Assembly: GCA_030374805.1 (NCBI GenBank)
Contig: JARGSG010000189.1
Span: 1,364,001 to 1,428,000, forward strand
Direction of reading: 5' to 3'
Length of the DNA stretch: 64,000 nucleotides
Source of the DNA: Gracilaria gracilis
Lineage: Eukaryota; Rhodophyta; Florideophyceae; Gracilariales; Gracilariaceae
Shown: piece by piece, positions 20,746 through 31,687 of the stretch
How positions within the stretch are numbered: position 1 is the stretch's first letter
Layout: each line of letters opens with the position of its first letter
Translations under genes and position numbers: made by a program
The notes under the pieces: model-generated
Database searches by the model: none
The model's input: the letters and a program-made list of their open reading frames with translations, nothing else
Told to the model about the DNA's origin: nothing

Positions 20746-21178
20746 AGGACGGGTTTTGAACAAAGGTGTTTCTATAGGTTTGGTTCCAATTTACCAAAAT
20801 GGTACAGGTTACTGTACAGGGAACAACCTTCAATGCTAATTAGGTGCTTCAAGGATATGAATATATTGCACAGATTCTTTTTTCAAGGAACCAGCTACTC
20901 GTAATTCTCAAATTCAAGGTACCGTCAATACATTTTACGAAATAACGTTACTTTCTACAAAGTACAACTGGTCATGGCGTCAATAACAGATCGTTTGACG
21001 TTGGAACAAGGGCACAAGGCATCTCTGCAAGACACGGCGATACGAAAGAGACTGATTACCTCCAGTATGCCTTCTACAAAAGACACCGCCACTGCTCTCA
21101 TTCAAAAGTACAGCTTGTAAACCGTCACAAAGTTTCTGGAGCGCAGCGTTCGAGGTTCAAACAAATACAAAGTGGCCG
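20746..21178. other. Broken remainder of MULE-like gene B
   Basis: No long frame. Because coding resumes downstream in a compatible order this is probably the decayed middle of the same gene, but I cannot assign individual segments. Confidence 0.4.
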
Positions 21179-21853
21179 ATGCTTTCGTCGACGAGGATCC
21201 TCAACTTGAGGGAGAAAATGGGACGATCCAACATACAGTATGAGAACAGTGACCTTCCCAACAGTTTAGATCCTACAACACATTTAGAAGTCCATCGGGA
21301 AATTTCAGACCAGCGGTACAGTATTGATACAATCAACCGTTTCATGCAAGAACTTCAAACGCACCGAAATGTGGAAATCTCCAGTTACGTCAGCTACTCT
21401 GATTGCAAATCACTTTGCGATCAAATGTACAGAGTAGCCGAGACGTATGGAAACGTTGCAGTAGACATTTTGAAACAATATCTACGTCAGGGACTGCATC
21501 AATTGAATGCTGGGGGATATCCTACACAACCTAAAGAACCTTTCCCCGCCTCCAGTACAGTTCCTGATCTCCTAACCGAGCCGAATACGAATCTGAATCC
21601 CGAAAACATAGTAGTCGATCTGCGAAACCCGAATGCCAGGCTATGATCTCGAGCTCGGAAACGAAAAAGAGGCCATCAAGAGCGGTTCTCGAACGCCAAA
21701 CGACGGAAAGTACGACATGTACCGAACAGCGAATCCGGAGCTGCTCAAGTTTCTCTCTTAGCGACGCAGTCAACCATTAATGCCAGCATTGCAAGGTCGT
21801 TTGACATAGTCGATGATCCAGATCGGCAATATGACTGGATGAACCAGAGATGA
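21179..21853 (+). pseudogene. C-terminal part of MULE-like protein B with basic tail
   Basis: A frame from 21179 (MLSSTRILNLREKMGRS) carries a helical region (DCKSLCDQMYRVAETYGNVA) and ends at a TGA (21644-21646). Past it the same frame continues SRARKRKRGHQERFSNAKRR and stops near 21853. NPNARL-x-SRARKRKRG is the arrangement seen at the end of many FAR1/MULE proteins, so the TGA is probably a CGA arginine codon changed by one C-to-T transition. The basic patch would act as a nuclear localisation signal. Confidence 0.5.
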
Positions 21854-22400
21854 ATTCGTGCAGAATGTTTGGTGTCAAGTTACCAATAAACCTCAATTAC
21901 TGCTTCATCTTACTGCTTTATCTTATATGCTTCAATAATTGCACGCTTGGAGCCTTCAATGGCCCATTTCCTTCATCTTCTGTTTGCTAGCCACCGCGTG
22001 TAACAGGTTGATTGACTCGCTGTCCGCAATCGCATTGGACAAACCTGACGACTTGGCTGTAGATGCAGCGTTCGGACTGGGTTATGAAATCATTCGCGCA
22101 GGCGTACTGGAGCTGTTTGGTGGTTTGCGTATCACGAAACCTTCAACATGCTTCTATTCTTCCAACTTGTCAGCAGGGATTGGTTCCTCTTTGATATTAT
22201 CAAGAAGTACTGTTACGCGTGCGTGCCTTCCGGGTTGGCGTTTTTGGAGCTAACGTAGTTGAAAATGGTTCAGAGTGGTATATGAGTGTGGCCGCCGCCA
22301 CCCGCGCTTGCGAGTGCGACACATCTTGCTGCGGATGAGCTTGCGGTACTGGCGCCACTTCATGGCCCATCACCGTGCCGGCGCTCCCGCACTTGTCGCC
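21854..22400. other. Stretch without recognised gene
   Basis: About 550 bp separating the MULE block from the protease pseudogene. Base composition changes from AT-rich to GC-rich near 22260. A short frame at 21939-22253 is probably random. I looked for the MULE right terminal repeat here and did not find it. Confidence 0.4.
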
Positions 22401-23095
22401 TTAGATGTAGCTGGTGATTCCAATCTGCTCAAACTTGACGCCGACGCGGCGCATTATAGGTCCGCCCGAGTCGCTGAAACACGTAACAATGCCTCCACGC
22501 TCCCGAAAGTCAAACGACGTGTAGCAATTCTCCTTCCTGAGGTCGTTGGCGCCAAAAAAAGCCCAGCTGCTCGTCGCGGACGAACCAGGGCTGAAACAGC
22601 ACGTTTGCGCGCCGCAAGCGCTTCGGCTCGCTTTGCTGCGATCTGCGCGTGCCGTATCCCCCCGCCTGAACGCGCGTGCCCTACGTGCTCGGAGTCTTCT
22701 CTGGTGGGATCGATCTTGTCGCGTAGCTCCACTAGCGCCACGTCGTTGGCCGAAGAGCCGTCAGCGCGGTACTTCCGGTGCACGTACACGTTCTCCATTA
22801 ACACATTGTTGCGTAGAGAGGCGAAGCACTTGGTCTTTGTAGACGGTTCGGCCTCCAGAACGTACGACGCGGCGATATCGATCTCACCCTCTTCGGCGAA
22901 GCAGTGTGCCACGTTGAGCACGTACGTGCGTGCAAGTACACTGCCTATATACACGATGAGCGAGCCAGACGAGCCCACGATGATCACCTGCGACGCATGC
23001 TTCGTCAGATTTGTGGAGACCTTCTCGTCACCCATGATGATCGGTCTCGGCTCGTTCGTTTCATCTTGCACAAACGGCGCGGCCAGAAAGTGCAC
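22401..23095 (-). pseudogene. Trypsin-like serine protease (S1 family), broken
   Basis: Minus strand. After MHFLAAPFVQ the segment RPIIMGDEKV... leads to YVLNVAHCFAEE (catalytic His, residue 64) and ANDVALVELRDKID (catalytic Asp, residue 118). Beyond the first frame, two further frames carry GGYGTRR (the GWG-T equivalent) and CFSDSGGPIM with the catalytic Ser near 22467, then VGVKFEQIGITSYI and a stop at 22401-22403. All three catalytic residues of an S1 peptidase are thus visible, but spread over frames changed near a G6 run and a T7 run. The usual mature N-terminus (IVGG) is IIMG. It is GC-rich compared with its neighbours. It looks like a host-type gene rather than transposon cargo; the upstream signal peptide region is not recognisable. 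Confidence 0.75.
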
Positions 23096-24017
23096 AGTGG
23101 CGGGTCATCTGCAGCCCGCCGAAGCGCTGGTACCAAACTTTGGGAACGCCTCCAAAAACTTTTGCTTCCCCGCGATGGTTTTACGGTGCGTATACACCCC
23201 GGCGTTTGGTCGTTGCCTTCTTTCCGCTCTTTTTCCAGCTCGACGATGGTGCAAACCCATTTGTTAAAAGATTATGTGGAACCAAGACGGTACAATGCAT
23301 GCATGAGCAGACCAATTAGCTCCAGAAGTGGCCCCACAGCAATGGCTTGTCGCCGTCGGTGAATTTCATTTTGAGAGCGCTGGCTTTTCATTTTGTACCA
23401 TTTGAAAAAGCGCGGGCTTATGTACGGGATAAGCTAAGTTCTTGCGAACGTCACGTGCTTACCAAGCTCCGGCATAACTCCAGATGTGGGAGACCAATTG
23501 GGTGCGGCGCTAGGGAGGGTCAGCTGACTTGGCGCTCTTTGACTGCGGGGGGAGGTTTTGGGTGACGCTCCAAGCCCAAGAGAGGATCTTTGCTCATTTG
23601 CCACAAAGATGGGGAGGTTGCAGTCGTTCTTTGTGCGACTGAGACAGTGCGTAGGTTTTTCTGGACCCCAATAAGTGGCCCAAATGTGTGAAACATCTCC
23701 ACGTGTACGATTCGTCGTCTCCTTTCAAAGTCTACATAACCGTTCAACATATAATTTGAAATTTTTTCTTCGGCCACTGATTCCCCGAATTCTTGCGCCT
23801 CTATCTTCCAAGATAAAGGTCCGATTCACTTTTCTCTGCGCTCAGCATGAAACTGGACGTCTTGGCTACAGAGAATTTCAAGGGGTTCCGTTTTTTATCT
23901 TCCCCGCAATCCAGAGTTCGAAGCACCCTTTCAAAACACCTTATATGACGAGGAACATATAATTCAAAATACGTGCCCGACGCATGCAGCTCAAACACAG
24001 TCTCATACATTTACTTA
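23096..24017. other. Stretch without recognised gene
   Basis: About 900 bp upstream of the protease pseudogene and left of the Harbinger element. It may contain the lost N-terminus of the protease gene (GC-rich part to 23,350). The rest is AT-rich and without a feature I can name. Confidence 0.4.
24015..24017. repeat. TTA target-site duplication, left
   Basis: TTA abuts the left inverted repeat; the matching copy is at 26999-27001. Confidence 0.85.
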
Positions 24018-24140
24018 GATCACCTCTATCAGTGAAGCCAAATCTTGCAGCCAAATAGCTAAAAAGCGAAATTCAAATATGGCTTCGGCGGCAACAGCTC
24101 TATCAGTCAGCAGCCAAATATCGCGATTGCAAAGCTGACT

Positions 24141-25532
24141 TTGTTCTGTAGGCCCCTACCCTGTCCCATCATGAGTGAGACGTCCTCGGAAGAGGACGAA
24201 AACGTTTTCAGCGACGAAGACAAGTGCGTCATTCAAACCGTTGTCTTTGTAGTTCAGCTTTTTGACGAAGCATGTCTCGTTGCGTCTCTAAACGCTGGAA
24301 GAGTTCCGACAAATCTTACTATTAGAAAAGAACAGTGTCGTTGGTTCTCTGACTATTATGTTCTTATGCAATCTATTCCGCCTCTAAGTTTCTACAGGTA
24401 TTTCTCGTTTCGCTCAGTCTCTATTGAAAGTTGCACAACGATTTGATTCTCTTTGAGCCTCTGCTCGTGCAAAATGCGAATGCTGCCAATGCTGCGGGCC
24501 ACACTTTTTATCAAAAGATATTAAGAACCCTCCGAAGACTTGCTACAGGCCTTTCCAGAGCTGATGGGTATCATGGTTAAAATTTCACCCGAAAACCAAA
24601 GACAATACTTTATCATTGTACTTCGCGCTATATACAACCGCTACGGAGATCTTTGTTTGAATAGAGAACCGACATTGGAAAAGCTACGTAGAATGGAGGC
24701 AGAGTATGCCAGCGTAAGGTTTCCAGGATGTGAAGGCTGTGTTGACTGCATGGATCTACACTGGAAGAACTGTCCAAAGGTCTACAAAGAACAATATCAT
24801 AATCCCAAAGACAGGAAACTAGCGACGATGTCATGCGAAGCACTTTGTGATCGACGACTTTACTGCTGGCATTGGTTCCCTGGGCGATGTGGAACGAACA
24901 ATGGCATTACCGTTGCGGACAACAGCCCTCTTTTCATTCACATATTGTCTGGAAAACGGAGTATGAAGTTGCCAGAAGGTTATGATGTTTGCGGTGTCAA
25001 TCGTACTGGCTTCGTGTGCTATCTTGTTGACAGAATATACCCCCGATGGGCTATCTTCATCGGCCCGAACCCCGCGCCTGTTAATGATCGTGAGCAAAAC
25101 AGGACGATGTCGCAAGAATCTACAAGAAAGGATATTGAACGTATGTTTGGGTCTCTACAAGGGAGGTTCAAGGTTCTTCGGCATGAACGTTTTGAATGGA
25201 GCGATGAGCTAATAATATTAATCAGCGAGATGTGCGTCATACTGCACAACATGTTGATGGATATGGATTTTTGTGGGGAGTTTATCGATGAAGTAGAACG
25301 GAATGGAGAACCTATAAGTGTAGGGGAGGAACTTGCTGGTGAAGCTCAAAGCTTGTTGGACTCTATGGGCCTTTTAGACACAAATCCCGCAATCCCGCAA
25401 AGTGAAAGTGCAGCTGAAGGTTTACTTGGACTGCTCAATACAGCAGATCTCGTAACCAATGAAGATTCTAATCGCATATTGACAGAAACGTTTTCTCACA
25501 ATATATGGGCCAGAAGAGAAGAGAACTCGTAA
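24141..25532 (+). pseudogene. PIF/Harbinger DDE transposase (DDE_4/PF04827-like)
   Basis: N-terminal frame 24141-24446 starts in the MSETSSEEDENVF region; after frame changes near 24400-24540 the main frame runs to 25532. Between them a short frame reads FYQKILRTLRRLATGLSRAD, the typical helix before the catalytic core. The core shows RFPGCEGCVDCMDLHWKNCP (first Asp), YNPKDRKLATM-like HNPKDRKLATMSCEALCDRR, FVCYLVDRIYPRW (second Asp) and STRKDIERMFGSLQGRFKVL (Glu), the DDE triad of Harbinger transposases. The C-terminal tail is acidic and Ser/Leu-rich. The core itself is unbroken over 330 codons. Confidence 0.9.
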
Positions 25533-25634
25533 GGCGCCATTTCCGCAAGAGGTATAACCGTTAAAGAGCTTCCGGAGGCAGAAACTGCACCCCAGACCCC
25601 GCTTCTCGGCGGAGAGCCTGCGAATTCTGGTTCG

Positions 25635-26954
25635 CTAAGGCTTGGCCTCCGTCGCTTGCTTGCGTCTTAATAATGCTAGTCCTCTCACCTTGTGTCTCAT
25701 CGGCGTTGAGAACAGAAGAGGCATGGGAAGCAGTAGGAGTCTCCAGTGACAGGATGAAGTGTTTCCAGACAGAACGGTTTGCGGTTCTACAGAAGTATCT
25801 GCAGACTTTTGGTTTTCCTCAGCGGCTTTATCAAACTTTTCTGTATCAAAAATGAATCCTCCGAGTAAGGCAGCTTGCTCATGAGCTCGTCGAGGCGTTT
25901 GTTCATGAGACCGGGAGTTAGTGACATGCGATGCATTATCTTCAGTTGAAGAGCAATTGAAGCCCTTTTTTTCTTGCACGCAACAGATCCTTTTAATGTT
26001 TCCGTCCTACTGTCCACACTGCGGGACAACTTCGATGTTTTGCGTTCTAAAACGTTCTCCAGCTTTTGCTTCTTCGCTCCACTTAGCATGGACGTAGAGG
26101 GTGAATCAATTGCAATTGATTTTGTCTTCATAGATTGCTCCGCGGTATCTCCTTCGTTTTCTCCTGCAGTAATCTTGGTAACCGTAGAACAATATCCTGG
26201 TGCAGTGCGAGATCTCCCGCCAATATTGGAGGAATAATTTGGACAGGTTGTTAGTAATCGGACTGCAGGCAGAAAACGGATTGCAGCGGGTAGACGCTCT
26301 TCTTCTTTAACCTTTACATTGTTCTTGTCCCGATACAGAACCATAACATTCTGCATTGTCTATTCCTCTTTCACTCCAGATGAAACTGCAGAGCGATATA
26401 GTTTATCTGCGGTCAGATACTTTTGCTCAATCCGAGATACAGTAGTCCATCTTGAGCTTAAACTTATTGCAGTGCGAGTTCGGCAGTACTCCGATTGCGT
26501 TTTAGAGACTTTGAGAACATTGTTCCAAAACGTTTATGCATTTTGCTCCTGAACAGTTTGTGAGAGGCAGATCCAGGACCTTGCGAGAGCAAGGTTTTCT
26601 TCTGGACTGAAGTTCGTACCTTTAGTTGAGGCTTCTGGGACTGTATCGGTCATCTGTGGGCAATCTTGATGACTGGAAGTAGTATTTCTTCTGGTGCTCA
26701 ATTGAGAAAGCTGCTGGGATGACAGTGCTCACAAGACTACTTCCTTCTTGAGGTGAAGGCACTTCATCGGTTTCGAAATTGGCGCGTGAACGAGAGGAAT
26801 GCCAAGTGGGACTGTGCGAATGGTTTTGCAATTTAGCTGCGCAGCTAAACAACGCGCCAAATGCTCGCCAATTTGGCATTCGATATAGCTGGATGGCTTC
26901 CTGAAATAGCTTTGCCTCGGCTGATAGAGAGGCCATTTTGAGCGCCAAAGCCAA
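25635..26954 (-). pseudogene. Second gene of the PIF/Harbinger element, decayed
   Basis: Minus-strand frames 26622-26954 (MALALKMASLSAEAKLF), 25787-26356 and 25635-25979 occupy the place of the Myb-like partner protein that Harbinger transposases need for nuclear import and end binding. The middle frame is basic and Ser/Lys-rich (MLSGAKKQKLENVLERKT). I could not confirm a Myb/SANT tryptophan pattern, so the assignment rests on position within the element. Several frame changes separate the pieces. Confidence 0.5.
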
Positions 26955-27131
26955 AATTATGGATATTTAGCTATTTTGCTTCACTGATAGAGGTGCTCTT
27001 AATAACGAGCATTGCCACAGCTCAACTTATTTGTAGCAATGACTAGAATAACGTCTTCGGATGCTCCAAGCGATACTACAAAGGTCACAGTCCTGGGCTT
27101 TGATCCCATAGATCTGAACAATGGCCAGACC

Positions 27132-29102
27132 TCAATGGCGAACCTGATACCCAACACTCACAGCCCCATTCTCTCCGTCTACACGGCAATTAGCACGTTC
27201 AAATGCCTCGTGGCGGCACTTTTGGCGACATGCATGTCGATTGGCTCGAAGGTGTCCTAGAAGACTGTAACACCTCGGCGCAAGCGCAATCAAATGGAAA
27301 ACTTCCGCGGCAGTCTCTACCACCCGAAGGTTGTTACGATGGCGCTCGAGTTCCTTCAATACCGCATTTGATGTGAAATGAAGGCCACGAGAAGTGTCAA
27401 AACCAACAGTTCCGCTTTTAGTCACGCGACTGGGCTCAATAGGAAAACGAGCCGAAAGACAAAACTCTTTTAGAAATTTTTTTAGCAACAGCCCTGAACT
27501 GTTTTCGTCGTATTGAAAGTCCAAAACTTTTTGAGAAAAGGCCACAGACAAACCGTTGCAGTCAGAAACCCAGACTCTGGTACGTGCAAACCCACTACGA
27601 ATGTTCTTGAAAGTAATTGATTCTGACATTGCATTCGTAATACATTTTGCCGCATCAAATGCGTCGATTACTGACTTGTGACGACTGACGCGATGAATTT
27701 CCTTCTGAAAATGATACTTATAAAAGACAAATAGAGAAACATCCAGAGGCTGCAGAACATGGCTGGTGTGCGCTGGCATCGCGATAACAATAAGTCCATT
27801 GTTCTTGAAGAGATTCAAAGTGTCAAACTGCAGATAGCCATCGTATCCATCCAGAACCAACAATAGATTTTTGCCGTTCTAACGAAGACATTCAACCTCT
27901 TTGACAAATTTGTTGGCCCAAGAAAAAAATATGGCAACAATCTACGCCAGAAACCTCTCTCTGGTACAGATACCATGTTGGCAAAATTCTGTGCAGAGTT
28001 TGAATATGACCTCCAACAAACCGATAATGAGCCTGTTTTCCGCAAACACAACAACCGGTTTGTATGCCATATGATCCGCAGAAACAACAGGCATTATGGT
28101 AACACGGTCACTATGTTAATGCACGCCAACACTGCGCTGGATTAGAGTGGAGCTACTAGAACCAATGCCTCTCCGAATGCTACGTGCAGTACAATGAGAC
28201 CTCAATGGGTTGGTACCACGTAGGCCTACTTGTGCGCCTTGCTGGCTGCACTCCACCCAATTGGTATTCTCTATTTTCTAGTTTCTGATTTCTAATTTCT
28301 AACTTAGTTTAGCTTAGCATTTCTGGCCCATGACAGTAGGTCAGGGGTGCAGCCGATGACGTCATGCCTGCATGGGAGATCGGCGTCGGTGCACCTTGTA
28401 TATATTGTGGTGCACCTCGCCTTCCTCGTTGGGTATTGTAAACTCAGCCACCACTAGGGCAGTAACTATACCATATTGGTTACTTGCTACTCTATTACCA
28501 TTCAGGTTTTACCGCGCGTCGACGTCTACTACCGTACACCTACAGGGTCTAGATTAGTTGCCCCGACGTTTGCCCCTGCGAGTTTCAGGTGCCCTACTAC
28601 CATATTGGTTGTGCATTTTTTTCCTTTAGGTTGAGCCCTCGCGTGCTCCCTCTACCAGGTGGACCCCACACCCTATTGTTATTTGTACGACACTGCGATC
28701 CAGCATTCTTTCAAGGGAGAAGCCAGACTAATCGACATTGAAAACATAATTCGGGTCCGTGATATTATACTTCACCATGGCCGTCTTCACTATAGCATTG
28801 TATTTGGCCACGTTTTCAGGAGTAACGGCTTCAATTCGCTCTGTTTCCATCATGTCTACTGGCAAGCAACTCAATCTGTGCCGTCCGATAAAAGTTTTGA
28901 GCCACTGCATAAAGTGAAGTCCTTCACGAAAGCGAATGGAGGCTTGACGGGAGGCTGGAAGAGATAAAACAAAGTGCTGAACCAAATCCAAGAGGCCGTG
29001 CTTTGAGAGCGGGGTGTCATTCGACACAAAGTGTTCTATAGCCCTCAAAAGAAGCTTTTCTTCATTTTCAGTCAATGTTGGAGGACTACCACGCCCTCTC
29101 AT
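27132..29102 (-). pseudogene. Third pogo-like DDE_1 transposase, split by an LTR insertion
   Basis: Minus strand. The 5' part (28728-29102) reads MRGRGSPPTLTENEEKLLL ... LKTFIGRHRLSCLPVDMM ... YNITDPNYVFNVD, equivalent to the helical and first-Asp region of the gene at 13801-15489. The solo LTR at 28185-28692 interrupts it directly after. The 3' part (27132-28184) resumes with RSIRRGIGSSSSTLIQRS, then LLLVLDGYDGYLQFDTLNLF (second Asp) and PAHTSHVLQPLDVSLFVFYK (third Asp, here Asp and not Glu as in the second copy). Several further stops and frame changes make it clearly dead. It is an older relative of the second pogo-like gene. Confidence 0.8.
28185..28692 (+). repeat. Solo LTR of the Ty3/Gypsy-type family, nested in a pogo-like gene
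   Basis: 508 bp beginning TGCAGTACAATGAG and ending TTGTACGACA. It is the reverse-oriented relative of the LTRs at 37850-38346 and 48065-48565. Flanks CTACG (28180-28184) and CTGCG (28693-28697) fit a 5-bp target duplication with one later change. A solo LTR is the usual product of recombination between the two LTRs of a former full element. Confidence 0.9.
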
Positions 29103-31417
29103 AGAAATTACCTTATCTGTATACTCGAGAGGATAATCTTGGCTATGGTGACGGGGCCAAGTTAAGCACCAAGCGGCCGAGACGTTGGGAGGAGATGTTG
29201 TACTTCATCTCGAGTTCCTCGCACGAGTCCTTGTTCTTGAACCTGTCAAACAAAGAACGCTGAATAGTGTCGGGAAAGGGGCTGGTGCTGTCGACATTCG
29301 TTCTGGAAAGCTGATTGATGAAGAAATAAATTCAGTTGGGAGAGTTTTGAAGAACTGGTGACTGATGATACTTTGGAACTCGGTGTTCTGTCAGTAGCTA
29401 CTTTTATACTGCTTCGAGGTTACGGCTTGTTTATAGTCTTTGAGTGAACACGCGGGGCTTTTTTATCGTCCTTAGTTGCCCGGATCTACTGTTCAAGTAT
29501 TGCTTGTATCATTGTAACTAGTTAGAAGAGGTATTGGTGTAAAGACAATGTTCCTGTGCAGTGTTTTTCCAGAGTCGTCTACAAGATGATCAAGGGCTTT
29601 TTTGGGGAGTGAACTTCTTTATTCTGTTAGATGATGATGGTGCATGGTGGTTGGAGTAGCTTGAGTTCGTCATGAACCTTCGTGTAGAGCGCATTGAATA
29701 TAGAACGATGACTACGTTCTACGTGAGCATTGCATTGCACTTTTGCAAAGACGTAAGACGGAATGTGAATGAGAGACGCAGAACGACGTGCTTGGATGAC
29801 GATGCTATCCAAAATCATGACGCAGTTGGTCTCCAATTGCTTGAAGATGATCTGGCAATCGTAATGAAGTTGACATTACCTGTTACGGTTTGAAATCACA
29901 CTGGGGTTGGCTTATTCTTGGTCTGCGGCCAATAATCTTGAAAGTGAATTGTCAGACATCTTGTGCCGTAACTCTAATTTTAGTCAACTGTATAATTTTT
30001 GGTTTCGTTCATTGTGTACAACGAAGAACGCTCTACCATATATATAATCTTTTTCTAGTTCATATGAGAAAATCAAGCTCAAGACGAGTTGCGCTTGGAG
30101 ACTCTGGCTCAGAAAGCGTCTTTTTTGTCAAGAATGGGACGGACGAGGTCGCTTTTGAAACGACAACTATATTTTTCGGACACAATTTATCGTGAACGGT
30201 TAAGCTCCACTCCGAAGAATTCGAAAACCCCAACGTACAGTTCGCAATTCATTAGCAAAAGACCTGCACTGTATCGCGCATGAGGTGCCTTTTGGCATAC
30301 CAAAACCATTTCAAACAATGCCTCACGGCATTTGGATCATATCTCATCCTCTGTGACATGACCCAACCTTCGAAATCGCCCACACGGCTGTTTGGTCGTT
30401 CTCCTTCTTGCCCCTTCCACGCTTTCGCTGAACTGCTTGCTTCGCCTCTCTTCTGGATCTCTGGCGAGCCCCTCCTTAGCATCGCGCTCATTAACCATGG
30501 CTGCTCTCCGCCCTTGGCTTCTCGGCATTGACGCCTAGTTTAGCTTCGCTAGCTAATAGAACTTTGTGATCCTACCGATACAGCAGCTGGTTTTGACCAA
30601 CCCCACACGCAGCACTACATCCATGGGGTTTCCGGCCCACCCTCTGCCGCGGTTTATAATCATGGATGGCCCTCGCAATCGCATGGATAAACTCAATCCT
30701 CACGGCAGAAGTTTTCAAATGTGTGTTCATCACGATCGCAACGTAAACAATCTTGTGCTGCTGCACGGACGGCTAGCGGTCCTTCAAAACCTCCAACTCT
30801 ACTGTCGTGGCTGACTACGCCTTCTCCTAGCACTTAGAATGTAAGAGCAGCCAAATGCGATGTCATGAGCGGATATTTCCGCCGTCTCAAGCTTTTAATG
30901 GCACCTGTTCAACGTTTTATCGTGTAATTTCGCCCCTCTTCCACGATTTCTTCCGCATCTATATCTTAATTGCCAAATTTACTCAGCAGAGTGTTAGATC
31001 GACAAACAAACAAGGCATCATTAAAGTATGTTTATTTCTTTGACGCCCTTTGATCTTCCATCGACAACGTCTTACTCTAACTAACGGGCATCGTATGAAA
31101 GAAATTCTTAAAAGAAGAACAGTCATTTGGTTTTGCATCAAGTGCAAGAAAACTGCTTTCTATTGTAGGGCAAAGCCAAAAACGGAAAGAAAGAGCACAA
31201 ACCGCCCCAGCGGCTACGCTTACAAGGTGTTCAGCCTTGGTCTCTATTGGAACAGAGCAGTAACATAACCGTCGGATAAGGCCGACACGTGTCGGCCGTA
31301 ATTCCGGGCGGCCTCTTCCTGACTTACAGACAGATGTCGAGGTTGGCAAACGAGGAGCCAAAGAAATCGAATTAACTGCGTGTAGCGTATCCTGCAACAA
31401 AAGAGGGGTCTTACAAA
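29103..31417. other. Long stretch without recognised gene
   Basis: About 2.3 kb. The first 300 bp are probably the 5' flank of the third pogo-like gene. Short frames (29672-29893, 29890-30195, 30280-30531 and others) overlap on both strands, have no recognisable motif and look random. I saw no long repeat shared with the rest of the window. Confidence 0.4.
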
Positions 31418-31445
31418 TACGTCGGTGTTCTCGGAATGCTAGTTT
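31418..31445 (+). repeat. End of a TACGTCGGTGTT-family element (copy 3)
   Basis: TACGTCGGTGTTCTC then GGAATGCTAGTTT matches the right end of the full element at 52037-59419 (in reverse complement). It is followed by several ACTAG/CTAGT subterminal motifs (31440-31610). It marks the outer end of a copy that runs to the right; its other end was not found, so the copy is probably truncated. Confidence 0.85.
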
Positions 31446-31687
31446 AGTATGCTAGATGGCTAGTTATGAAAATAAAAGTCCGAAAAAACTAGCAATTTCG
31501 CAGATTGCGCTAGTTGGCAAGGCAAAAAAATATTTTTTGGAAATCGCATTTCCACGTGCCGCAGTTGAACTCCATTTGTTGAAGGTGTATGCTAGTTTGC
31601 AGTTCGTGCGCCACTGCCCGTTACTACACATTCGTCGCAGTCGTCAAAATCACTCAAACAATTTACTCTTGGGTCACCTGCGCTGGT

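Larger units (their letters stand above)
24018..26998 (+). mobile_element. PIF/Harbinger transposon, complete end to end (2,981 bp)
   Basis: Terminal inverted repeats at 24018-24038 and 26978-26998 match at 20 of 21 positions (shared core CACCTCTATCAGTGAAGC). They are flanked by TTA on both sides (24015-24017 and 26999-27001), the three-base target duplication typical of PIF/Harbinger. Inside are a transposase on the plus strand and a second gene on the minus strand, in convergent order, the standard two-gene plan of the family. The element is therefore structurally whole, although its genes carry frame changes. Confidence 0.95.

Noticed and set aside
22275-23267. 330-codon plus-strand frame
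   Set aside because: It is the shadow of the minus-strand trypsin-like protease, whose catalytic motifs are clear; the plus frame has no motif.
30252-30531. Opposing frames of 79-83 codons
   Set aside because: They overlap each other on both strands without any known motif or second copy; treated as random.
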